Shown: in pieces, positions 30,413 to 40,409 of the stretch
Position numbering within the stretch: position 1 is the first letter of the stretch
Layout: every line of letters begins with the position of its first letter
Program-made: the position numbers and the translations under genes
Source: Paramyrothecium sp. XJ0827
Lineage: Eukaryota > Ascomycota > Sordariomycetes > Hypocreales > Stachybotryaceae
DNA: 64,000 nucleotides
Reading direction: 5' to 3'
Assembly (NCBI GenBank): GCA_020881915.1
Contig: JAJFPB010000009.1
Coordinates: 2,480,001-2,544,000, forward strand
Notes under the pieces: generated by a model
Databases searched by the model: none
Told to the model about the DNA's origin: nothing
Seen by the model: the letters and a program-made list of their open reading frames with translations, nothing else

Positions 30413-33014
30413 TTTGGCGGTTGGAAGTTGTAAAAAGAGTGGAAGATGGTTGTGAAAGTGAGTGAAAGTGAACCGTTGACGGTAAGAAACGAAGGTAGAT
30501 AGTAAAGAGTGAAAAGTAAAGAGAATGTGAGTGCTTGGGGAATACAAACAGCAACGGGAACACACCAACGTATTTATCTACGCTTGATGGTGTTGTTGCA
30601 TCGACCAACTCGAGGCTTTCCACCCCCGTCTCCGTCCCCTTCTCTTTTCCGGCCCACTGGAGTGGCTCCCGACGAAGGCTTGCGATAATGCCTTGACAGG
30701 CCCCGCCGTAATCTCAGCAAAGCTCTTCAAGCAGCCAAATTAAGGAGGCAGGCCTGGGCTCTCCAGTGGGGAGTGGGATTTGTTTTACTTCAAACGCCAA
30801 ACTCGGGTCTTAGCCCGAAAAAGCCAAGCCAAGCCCTGCCTGTTTGGACGAGATGAAGGGTTTAAGCATTTTAGCGCCCGGTAGTGTCTTTCCACATAAG
30901 CTTGCTTTACTCAAAATCGCCTCAATATAAGATTAAACTTGGTCGGGGACCCACCCCGTACCAAACACCGGGCACAGGTCCCATGCGGCGGGCTTCTCGA
31001 AGTCATGCGATCTGTTTCAGATCCACCAAGCGCCCTCGTACACGGCAGAGACCCGTTTTGGGTCACCTGCCGATGCTTTGATGCGGTTTGTTGCCAGCTA
31101 GGGGCAAACATCGGCTGTCAACGACGGGTTGTTCCGACAGGACGAGCATGGTTCTCCTTGGTTTAGGGGGGTTGATACGAGGAGATTGCTGGCCCGGGCA
31201 ACCGGGCACCAACTCCCTGTTGCTTTAGACTTATATTGATGCTTCACTAAGGCCTTTTTTCTTGACTGGCATGACGGAACTCGAGTGGTGGAATTACCCT
31301 TCCGCCCCGTGCTTTCAAGGTGTTTGCTTGTTTACCACCCCTGCTGATGGCAATTAGTGCTGTGAGGCGTGCCTGGCTGAAGAGGCACTTGTCTAGCTCG
31401 CCCGAGCGTCAGCCGCGAAATGGCTGTAGCAAACATGATCGCAATCAAGATCAGAGTGCGTAGTGATTACGTTGAATGACAGAGGGAAATTGGCTGTTAG
31501 TTGAAGCTTGCACTTGCATCCATGCACCGCAAGAAGCAGTGCGATGCTGGGATGCTGGGCAACACTTGAAGCGCTCCACTGAGAGCGTCGGCAATGCGCT
31601 AGTTAGATCGATATAGGGAAGGATGGGCTAATAAGCTGATCTAGACCAGGTCATGCACCAACACGGTGTCTGTTCATCCCATCTCAGTCGCTGCACCGCA
31701 AAGGGTAGGGATCCGCAGGTCAGATTACTGTCTCGAACATTCGATACCGATAATGCTGCCGCATAGATGGAGGCGTGAAAAATGTTACATTGCTCCTGAG
31801 CTTGGAGATGCTTACTCTGCTGCACGTTTGGATGCGAATGTTATGTGCCCTTTGTCCATTAACATACCTAATGGTCTCTGCTGGGGGCACCCTTGTGCTG
31901 GCCAATTTGGTAACTTCGACAAACCTGCCTTGATCATTCCGACATGGATATCATGATGGATATTAGCGCGACGAAAAAGATTGAGGTCCAATATATTGAC
32001 AGCAAGTGAGTATCATAACAGGAGAGATTGAGAGAAGGGGAGTGGAGGAGAAACTCGGTGCGCAGGCAAATTCCGGCCGAACCTGGATCCTTGCTCAGAA
32101 TGAACCAGGGTTTGGTGCACAGATACCAGGTACATGGTCGGGCCCTCGGGGTATTATCAGTGGGTTTCTTGATCAACTACCGATGTAGTTTCCGGTCGGG
32201 ATGTTGCACGGTGTTCGTTTGCTACGGATACAGGCCCAGGCAGAGACTAGAACATTGGATTGACACTCCCTATCGAGCAAGTCCGGATAGACCCGAGACG
32301 AGCTTTACACAGCGTGGTTCTCACTAGCAACGCTACTCTACACGCGTGAGATGTGAGTTCTTCCTCCTCCCGAGCAGGATAGAGAAGACCGTTCCGTTAT
32401 GGGCGTTGTGGAGGGCATTGAGCAAAGCATCGATGACGGCATTCTGCAAAGATTGGCCTAGTATTGTTTCAGGTATCGTGGCCACAGTAGAGAAGGTATT
32501 ATCGGACACACCGACTCTGCTATCTTGCCTTAAATACCCCACCGTCAATACGAGTTATGGTCATTAATTTTGACTTGGGTATGGAGCTGTCTTGCAACTC
32601 CAACCAACATAGCTAGTAAATTAGTAAATGACATTGTCAAGTCACTCAACAGAATAGGTATGTGATGCTGCATGTCATGATTTCTGCCACTGGGGAGACG
32701 CATATATACAACAGAAATTTGCTGGATTCATGCTTGAATGTTTCGATTAATCAATCAACTAAATTCATTTGTTTACAACCTGCTTGCGACACAATTATGT
32801 CCATCGTGCTCCCCCAGACTGCGAACCTCCATGATATCTTCGTGGATGTAGGGTAACTGGCCCGCAGCCAGTGCTCAGCCTCAATCAGTAGTGCCGAATA
32901 TTAACAGGGGGATGCTGCAAAGGAATAAGCGGCCCCGTATTTTCCGTTACAGTTAGAGATACCCGCTAGTCTCTCCCACCCTTGCCACCATGACCTGAAC
33001 CTGCGGCTCCAACG
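30413..33014. other. Long gene-free stretch (2.6 kb)
   Basis: Upstream of pectate lyase (minus) and of the next regulator (plus), so both promoters lie here. The part next to the pectate lyase is CT/GA-rich (leader and promoter). From about 31200 to 32900 I find only short frames without domains, no clear inverted terminal repeats and no transposase sequence; decayed mobile DNA cannot be excluded. Confidence 0.5.
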
Positions 33015-34665
33015 ATGATCACGATGAGCCGTGCGGCGCTTCACGGTACCGCTTGCAAGGGGTGCCGCCGGAGAGGCCGGAAGTGCGACCGCACGCTGCC
33101 GACGTGTGAGAGCTGCGAGCGACGAGGTGTGGCTTGCGAAGGATATGTCACTCGATGGCCTGGAGTGGCAGCACGGGGAAAGCTTGCCGGAAAATCCATC
33201 CCCGTCAGCGACAGCTTGGTCGCCACCTCAAGGCCCCGGGCTAGTCATCCCGTGAGAACTACGAGTACCGAGTCTAGGCCGGGAGCATCGAGCAGCGGCC
33301 GTGAGCATAACGCATCCTCTACCTGTTTGGAGCTGTCTGTTTCGAGGTTAACCCATTATGACGCCCTGCATCACGACTCCTTGCTCGCAGACACCGTGGT
33401 CCTGGCCAAGAATGATGACGTGGAACTATTAATCAAACATTGTACGAGCTCACTCTTCGCCCAGCCTTGCAACCTAACTTACATGTAACTTGCGCAGATA
33501 TTGAGGACCTCAGCACCGTCTTCTACCTCGGGGACGGACCGAGCGACAACCCACTCTTTCGCTATGTGCTTCCGCTGGTAGACAACGTGCCTCCCATACG
33601 CTACGCTATTGCTGCGTCCGCATCATGCCACCTCGCAGCCCGTACTCGGGACGAGGCGCTCCAGCAGAAGAGCTTGCAGCTGCGCGTCCGTGCCACACAC
33701 TTGCTGCGGGCGAAGCTCCAAGACCCAAGCGTGGCACCAGACCAAAGCATACTAGCCAGCATATTGATGCTCGCGCAGCTTGATGTACGGCATTTTTACC
33801 TCAGTGTACGAAGGGAAAGCAGCTTTCTGATCATGTGCAGATGTGTTCCGGAGACTGTAGCGAGTTTGAGACGCACCTGAGAGCCGCAGCCTCCGTCATA
33901 CGGGGCCAGCACATCGACCACGCAGAAAACAAATATTTCTTCGAGCAGCGGCTCGCATGGTGAGGGCAAACATTCTAGTAGTCGGTCTCCTTCTAATCAG
34001 GGCCCATCCCTAGGCTCGACATACTCAGCTCGACGACTTCCACGCGGCCCCCGATTTTCACTGTTGAGGAGCTCAAAACCGCACTCGGACGCTTTTCGAG
34101 TCACGGCAATAGGCAGTGGGGATTCGACGTTTTCCCATGCCCTATAGACCTAGTTGAGCTGCTCGTGGATATTACCATGCTCTACAAGAAGCGGTCAGAC
34201 GGGACTGGCCCCAGCCAGGCAGACCTGAAGCAGGCGGAGTGCATCATGACACGTCTGGAGGAATGGAAATGTTCGCAAGATTGCTCTGGTCCACGGCAGC
34301 ACATGGTTGAAGTTTGGAGACTCGGCATCACGGCGTACCTGCGACGACTCATCCCCTCAACCAACGACATGGCCGATGCCGCAACTTTGATGAGCCAGGT
34401 CGTGTACCACGGCGACCTCATCCCCCCAGCCTCGTCCTGGAGTTATTCATTGTTGTGGCCCGTCTTCCAGATTGGCGTGGCCCTAGATGAAAAAGCAACA
34501 AAAGAGAAAGAATGGATACGAAAGCGCCTCAGCCTGGCTTTGCAAGCCGTGGGCTGCCGCCATTTCAGCAACGCCCTCGAGACGCTAGACTTCGTCTGGG
34601 ACAACAACGTTCGTTACGATCCCCAGACCATCAGCACCCACGGACGCACTATTATGTTAGGATAG
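33015..34665 (+). CDS. Zn(II)2Cys6 transcription factor, Fungal_trans_2 type
   Basis: Four exons: 33015-33441, 33498-33784, 33841-33959, 34014-34665 (494 aa). All three introns are 54-56 nt with donors GTACGA, GTACGG, GTGAGG and CAG/TAG acceptors; splicing yields LIKHYIEDLSTVFYLGD, LAQLDMCSGDC and RLAWLDILSST. Zinc cluster Cys14, 17, 24, 31, 34, 41 (spacing 2-6-6-2-6) is followed by a basic linker and the C-terminal domain (NPLFRYVLPLVDNVPPIRYAIAASASCHLA). It ends with the typical ETLDFVWDNN helix. A nuclear regulator; targets unknown. It is convergent with the deaminase gene 230 bases away, so a link to purine salvage is possible but weak. Confidence 0.85.
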
Positions 34666-34897
34666 TGGAATGATCAGCCGTGGCTGCTCATGGAGCTGGG
34701 CGTGAATTCTTCTAATCACTCAGGTGCAAGCACCATCAACCTTCATGCTGTCCGAATAAGCCTTGACGGGCCTCACGGTATGTGAGTTGGACACTTGCGG
34801 AAGCAGCCTTCAATTTTTGGTCGGCTTATGTTTTTAAGCACAGGCTATGGACGATACAAAGACACAATCCCCTTTCCAGGCCATCCGACCGACCAAA

Positions 34898-36089
34898 TTA
34901 CTTCAAGTGTCTGGCCACCACTGTTTCTATCTCATCTCTGATATCCGCAAGCACCTCCTCAGACGCCCAGCAGATGGCAATAGCATTCATCTGCAAGGCA
35001 ACCATATCCCGATCGCTGAAGTTGCAAAACTTCTTGGCTAGCAGCAGGTTGTGCAGGATCCAGCAGTCCTCCATGTACGCCGGGTCATCACTCGAAATCG
35101 TCACCTTGATACCCGCGTCATACAAGGTACGGATCCTGGGGAAGATCTCGTCCACTGGTTGATGACGAAGATACCCCCAGGGGGTCGCCGTCATACCAAC
35201 ACCGTTCTCCTTGATAATCTGCACCAGAGCGGGACTCTCGACTGCATTCAGACCGTGATCTATGCGCTGGGCTCCGGAACCACCCAGTTCCGATGCCACC
35301 TGCCGAATATGCTCGAGCGTGTCTTTCTGTCCAACATCGCAATGTGCTGTGAGGCGGAAGCCGACCTGGCGAGCCAGAGCAAACACCTCTGTGAACAAGG
35401 ATGGTGGACGGTTGTGCTCATTTGAGTCGAGGCCGATGCCGACAACCATATCGCGGTACGGCAGGACGGCTTGGTAGTGTTCCATGGCTGATTCTGGCGA
35501 CAGATCGCGTAGGAAGCACATGATCCAATTCGATTTGATCTTCTCTCCAGGTTAGCATGCATCTAGCTTTATGCGTTGTCTCACATACCCCTAAAGTCTT
35601 CTCCGCTTCCTTTTGCGCCGCCCGGAAGCCGCCCATCATGGTGTCCCAAGACACGCCACGGCGTGTATGGCCCTGAGGGTCAAAGAATAGCTCGCAGTAC
35701 CGCACATTCACGGAGGCAGCATGCTCGAAGTAGTTCATGGCTAGGTCGAAAAAGTCACGCTCGGTCACCAGCACCTCGAAGCCTCCATAGTAGGCCTCGA
35801 AGAAGGTAAAGGTCTCTTCAGCGTTGTTGATGCTGTGGCCAGGTCGAGGTTCGATGATATTGTAGGACGCCCTGAGCTGCTCCAATGTCGTGTAGACGGT
35901 GTTGGTCCGCTCGAGCTTGAGAGTCTGACCATTTCTCTGGGCAAGCTTCCATCTCAACTCGGGAGTTAATGTTCCCTCGATGTGAACATGCAGTTCTACC
36001 TTGGGAAGCTCAAACACAAACTTGTCATCAGCGTCCAGCAGCTCTTGCCTAAGGGCCAGGCGCGCTTCGAGGGGAATGGCGTGTTCCAT
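34898..36089 (-). CDS. Adenosine/adenine deaminase-family enzyme
   Basis: Minus strand, exons 36089-35589 and 35542-34898 (381 aa). The 46-nt intron has GTATGT, GCTAAC and GAGAG. Amidohydrolase-fold metal and catalytic motifs: ELPKVELHVHIEGTL (HxH), GFRLTAHCDVGQ (third His), QRIDHGLNAVES (catalytic His region) and VTISSDDPAYM (Asp pair). The position of the general-acid Glu in classical HAGE is not Glu here: the sequence is HCDV. I believe this HCDV form recurs in a fungal subgroup, so it may be normal there, but substrate assignment (adenosine, adenine or other aminopurine) is open. Cytosolic purine salvage or nitrogen release is the expected role. A small NTF2-like gene lies just upstream on the same strand. 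Confidence 0.82.
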
Positions 36090-36498
36090 AGTTAAAACAA
36101 GAGAAGTGTGAGAGTGTTGCAGTTTGTTTGAGGAGTGGGATCTGTGATATAAATGTCGGGCGGCGCCCTCTATTTGTAGGCAACGAGAAACAACTTTCAG
36201 TATCACCAGTCGGCGATGACTGTCCACCACGAAGTCATACAGAGCCACAGCATGTCTTCTGGCGGCGAGATCTGCAGGCTTATGAGGAGGCTAAGACCGA
36301 ATGGGCTGCAATTTCAGTCTGCTGCATTTGAATCAGGCCTGATCGAGAGAGTTTCATTGGCTCTTTGTGTCCTCTCCACCGACTAGTACAGAATAGGTTG
36401 CAATTTCAGTCAAACTCAACTTGAAGACAATCTTTTTCGGATGAAATTGCAACGAAACCATGTTTATTAGACTAATAATGACTACTCGGCACATGTAT
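36090..36498. promoter_or_regulatory. Deaminase upstream region with three TGCAATTTCA elements
   Basis: Between the deaminase start and the NTF2-like gene's stop. TGCAATTTCAGTC occurs at 36307-36319 and 36399-36411, and the inverted core TGAAATTGCA at 36442-36451. They may be sites for one factor or remnants of a local duplication. Confidence 0.4.
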
Positions 36499-36951
36499 TC
36501 ACTTCTGCTGCTCCGAATTCTCTGCAATGAATGCCATAATCTTTGTCATAAAGTCGCCTGTAACTGCGGTGTCGAGGAACTCCACAATTTCAACGATCTC
36601 GGTACCGGCGTCATTGGTTCGCAGCATAAACACGTACTGATTGGCGTACGGGCCAATTACCGACTCGGCAGTCGAGGTGAGGTACAGCACGATCTTGCGG
36701 GCTTCCTCGTCAACAATGGGGTCCAGGCCTTCAGCTATCTTGAGCTGGAAGTTTTTCATGAATTGAAGGCCCGGGCCCATGAAGGCTTGGTACTCTTCAT
36801 TGCTGCGGACTGGGTGGCCGGCGGTGGTAGGCAAGATGCGATGCTTGCAATCGGAGCTTCGGTGGGCAATGAGACCCTCGGGAGTGTTTGTGTTGAATGC
36901 AGCCAGGTAGTTCTGCGCTGTCTGTAGGAGTTGATCGCGAAGGGGCGACAT
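36499..36951 (-). CDS. Small NTF2-like (SnoaL-type) domain protein
   Basis: Single exon, 150 aa, from ATG at 36951. The sequence has the cone-shaped NTF2 fold pattern: an N-terminal helix pair (LLQTAQNYLAAFNTNTPEGLIAHRSSDCKHRILP), a middle helix with FMGPGLQFMKNFQLKIAEG, and C-terminal strands (KIVLYLTSTAESVIGPYANQYVFMLR, EIVEIVEFLDT). Such proteins in fungi often occur in secondary-metabolite or catabolic neighbourhoods as isomerases, cyclases or simply ligand-binding proteins; no catalytic residue can be assigned. It may be co-expressed with the deaminase (same strand, 410 bases apart), and its promoter shares an element with the amidohydrolase promoter. Confidence 0.7.
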   Translation of the reverse strand: MSPLRDQLLQTAQNYLAAFNTNTPEGLIAHRSSDCKHRILPTTAGHPVRSNEEYQAFMGPGLQFMKNFQLKIAEGLDPIVDEEARKIVLYLTSTAESVIGPYANQYVFMLRTNDAGTEIVEIVEFLDTAVTGDFMTKIMAFIAENSEQQK

Positions 36952-37699
36952 TGTTTTTGTGGCCGTAGATGAATTGATACTGTTAAAGAAAGAACAATAT
37001 TGCAGCGGCTGAGATTCCACTATTTGTAGCCGGAATCCTCGCACGCAAGCCGCGTTGGCTTTCGAGATGGTTGATGGGATGCCGTCTTGATTCACAATGC
37101 GATCTCTCATGTGGCCGTAAGCACTAACGCAGTAAGCAACACCATCGAGGCGCCGGAAGTGTCAGCGATTGCAAGCCTGTGTTGGTTATTCGCATTCCCC
37201 GACTTGCGCGCGGTGTTTGACTGGCTTGCAGTGGGCCACTTGCGCAGCCAAGATTGGGGGCGGAAGGATTCGCAGGCAAAACGGGTGTGACATTGCTGGC
37301 GAACAGGTAGCTGGAACGTCATGCGAGGTAGTTTAGCATATGGACTTCTGCTTGAAGATACATGGGGTTTAAACTGAGGACTTGTCGGAGTTCCGACACA
37401 TGCAACTCACGATGGGTTAACTTCCCCACAAGGCTTCTACTCAATCTCCACAGTTCACGAACAAAGAGACTGAACATGGAGGGGAATATTTCAACCTAAG
37501 GCTGCACTCACAATAAAGAGAAGCCACAAACGACTCACGACCTGTCGATTTTTCACGCTGTGCAGCGTTGTTGGAAGGGGCCTCATGCGAGTCTCTTCAG
37601 ACATGAGTTTGATGTTGCCAACATGAAGGCGGATTGCGGAAACAGCCAGGCTTTTTGGTCGCTTAGCTAGTTACTACAGCTCAGATTATTCTTTAAAGC
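36952..37699. other. Upstream region of the NTF2-like gene, nothing coding
   Basis: About 750 bases. Contains at 37173-37196 the element shared with the amidohydrolase promoter. No gene-like frame. Confidence 0.45.
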
Positions 37700-38154
37700 T
37701 TATCCGAGATTTGCTAGCCGTGTAATCAGACTACATCTTGTATCAAGACTTTCCGAATCCACAGTCGTAAAAAGCTTTCCCGCGGGCTTCTGCTCCCCAG
37801 CCCGAACACCGCCTCCAAAAACGCCCACCAACGGCGCTTGCTTCCATCCCGGTCTATTTGCGGATGCCTCGCGAATGCAGCCCAGGCCTTCATCATCGCT
37901 CTGCTGAGAGCCCTCTGTCAATCAGTAGCACCGTCTTCTTTGTAGGTCCCGAAAAGAACATCGAGCTCGGCCCCATGATTTGGACCGCTTCCCGGGAAGA
38001 TTCCTGAATTAGCAAAGCTGGCGTCGTAGAGGTACCGCCAGGTCTTGATCCCCACGGACAGAGTGTCGTTGATGTATACCACCGCTGGACAATGCGCAAG
38101 AACATCTCTCACAAGTGTTGTGATCTGATCAAAATCATCGTCTATCCCAGGCCG
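37700..38154 (-). pseudogene. Carboxylesterase (type B) C-terminal relic
   Basis: Minus-strand sequence reading from about 38154 gives FDQITTLVRDVLAHCPAV, WRYLYDASFANSG, then PGSGPNHGAELDVLFGTY, which contains the catalytic His region (HGAEL) of fungal type-B carboxylesterases. An in-frame TGA at 37918-37920 follows GATD, after which QRALSRAMMKAWAAFARHP continues the family sequence. A further frameshift near 37870 moves to the frame reading GPGWK-like sequence and LFTTVDSESLDTRCSL. The N-terminal two thirds, including the nucleophile, are missing; the homology stops abruptly near 38155-38160. Clearly non-functional. Confidence 0.7.
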
Positions 38155-38215
38155 GCCAGACTATACGCTCACTTTTAGAAGGCGCGTCCATGATGGACTA
38201 CTTACGCTTGCATAT

Positions 38216-38548
38216 GGGGCCAGAGACCAACTCCACCTCGACAAGATCAAGCAGCATATACAAGTTCGAGAGAAGGGGGGCAGTGGAGGCGGCACCTGGA
38301 TGTACGAGGGGCTATCTGGCGAGGACGTCCGAGAGGTTCTTCTTAATGCGTCATCCATACTACCGTTCTCTTCCTCTGACACCGACGAGGCATCCACGCA
38401 CTTATCTTTTCTCCTGTCTTTGATCGAGAAAATCGATATCGTCTTTCTCGATTCGCTGAGACCTAGATCTATCGCAACTGCTCGAAGATCACGCCTACAA
38501 GGAAACGATCGCTCATCAATCATCCAACTTTGCTCCGCCATAGGATGA
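38216..38548 (+). pseudogene. Fragment of the GIY-YIG-like family also seen at 45-46.6 kb
   Basis: Plus-strand frame with TWMYEGLSGEDVREVLL, FLLSLIEKIDIVFLDSLRPRS. This aligns with KWMYTELSDEDVEEVSP and FLLSLIETIDMIYLGTLNPQS of the longer copy downstream. It lacks the N-terminal and the GIYLLHG...YVGQ portion, and ends in unrelated sequence after about 38500. It starts almost exactly where the carboxylesterase relic stops, so it was probably inserted into that gene or joined to it by rearrangement. Confidence 0.55.
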
Positions 38549-40409
38549 GATGATGAAAGAAAGACAGCGACAGCGAATCGGGACGGGAAGACGATGAAGA
38601 ATTTGTATTGCCCTCCAATACGGATCGACTGCAGGGATTGACGGACTCCCGAACGAGGCTCGCAATGCGCATTGACCTTGGGGCCAATGCTCCATTGGCG
38701 ATAGCCAGTTCTGGACACCAACGTTCTCAGTCCTGGTTCGTCTAATGCAGGACGTCCATCGAGACGTAGAGGGTGATCATGGCTGCTCTGGAAGATGACG
38801 GCACAGAAATGACGATGAAAGGGCTGTGCCATGACTAGGGTATTCTGATGGCACCTCTCTAGGAAGAATTGGTGTGCAGCATGAACCCAGAGCAAGTTCA
38901 GCCCATAATCCAGAGTATCAGAGAAGCACAGGTCCAAGGCCAGAAAGCGAAGATGGACACTGATCACAACAAGCCTTGGAGTGTCTCGGAGCCGAAGACT
39001 GCATGCGGGACCCTTGATGAGTGGTAAGCGAAAATTTCCGGCCTCCGGTCGGCGAACAATTCGGAACGATCCGATCTGGACATTATCCAGAGTATCATAT
39101 ATCTCGGCCTCGATCTCGCTGACGAGCCCCAAAGCTTCAGCGAGAATCACTCCTCTCCGTCTTCGACCCCCCAAAAAAAAAAAAGAAAGGAAAAAAAAAA
39201 AGGAAAAAAAAAAACCAACACAAAAGTCGCAATCTTGAACTCTGAGAGAAGAGGAATTTCTCGGATCCCTCCGAACGACGTATAGCAACATGAGTAAAAG
39301 ATATGTTGCTCGTCGAACAGGAAGCTCGGCAGTGAGCTAGCGCCGAAATGGGTCCAAGAGTTGGGATATTGGCGGCCCATGCAGAGGCATCATTTCCGGC
39401 AAGCTCAAGAAACGGAACGGGAAACGAGACAAGCGGAGCAACGCACGTGGAAGGATGATGACGACAAGGACTTGTTGGACCTGATTGCCCAACCAGGGCA
39501 AGGTCAGATGTTGAATCCAATTGTAGGCCGCATTCGTGGGATGGGAAGGGTTAGCACAGAGCGAGGAGAGACTGCAATTCGGCACAGACTTGTCATCACT
39601 TCTTCCCTTCTTCCTCCCTTTTGCACTCCTTTTTCCAAGCGGCAAAGGCGAAATGGAGCTCTCCCCAGGTTGAGCTGAGTCGCGGGTCTTTTGGTAGCTC
39701 AGCTCCGCTCCGCGTACCGGAGGCGGGACGGGAAGAGGAAGCAAGCAAGAATCAATGAATTCGGATGCGGTGGCTGCAGCTCGTTGACAGTTGATTGGCG
39801 ACGCAACGCAATATTGGCTCGGGTAAATTGCATCTGCACCTGCAATACCTGCTTTGTTGCCAAGGCATCGTAGCGCCATTCCAGGAACAATGCCTGAGGC
39901 CGTGAGGTGGCGGCTTTGCCTCCCAGTAGCTTTCGCTCGCATCATCCATCGGTCAGTCAGTCCATCGGCCAAGAAACAGGTGGGGTGTCTAAGGTATCCG
40001 ATCTCGCCACGGCAGCACTCATGCGAGTGAACCGAGGCGCGCTCTCTCATTGGCCCCCCGTAAGCTGGCCACCAGGCACGCTAGCCACTTGAGTCATCGA
40101 GCGCGACCGCTTTCTGGCCCAACACGTGCCCCACACCGGCTTCGCTCTGGTTTAACCCCAAACTTTGGTTAGTTTCTCCAGCCTGGGCCTGGTCTCATTA
40201 TTCCTTTTTTCTCCCTTTGCCTCCCGCACCCGGGCATAGATAATTTTCGTCCTTCCGACAACAACGAACGGCATTGCTCTCCTTCTTCTTCCTGGGTCAC
40301 GAAGCACGCAGCGATTGGGACATTCGGATCTTCCCTGCTCTGCACACGCCGACTGTGCTCGCACCCGACTCTCCTCTCCTCTCCGCTCTCTCGACCGACC
40401 AGCGCCGCG
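38549..40409. other. Gene-free stretch leading to acetolactate synthase
   Basis: Holds an A-rich tract (39173-39214, listed separately) and, from about 39500, GC-rich promoter-like sequence before the acetolactate synthase start. Long frames on the minus strand (to 39291 and 39337-40050) have no domain and include a poly-Phe run caused by the A-tract. Confidence 0.45.
39173..39214 (+). repeat. A-rich tract (about 42 nt)
   Basis: Three runs of 11-12 A separated by G-containing interruptions. It could be a simple-sequence tract or the degenerate tail of a retroposed segment; see the finding on the 38.2-39.2 kb interval. Confidence 0.7.

Noticed and set aside
38161..39291. 376-codon minus-strand open frame
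   Set aside because: Its length is helped by the A-rich tract (poly-Phe run) and it lies opposite the GIY-YIG-like fragment; no domain, signal or family recognised.
39337..40050. 237-codon minus-strand frame upstream of acetolactate synthase
   Set aside because: Low-complexity, Arg/Pro/Ser-rich, no homology sense; overlaps probable promoter sequence.
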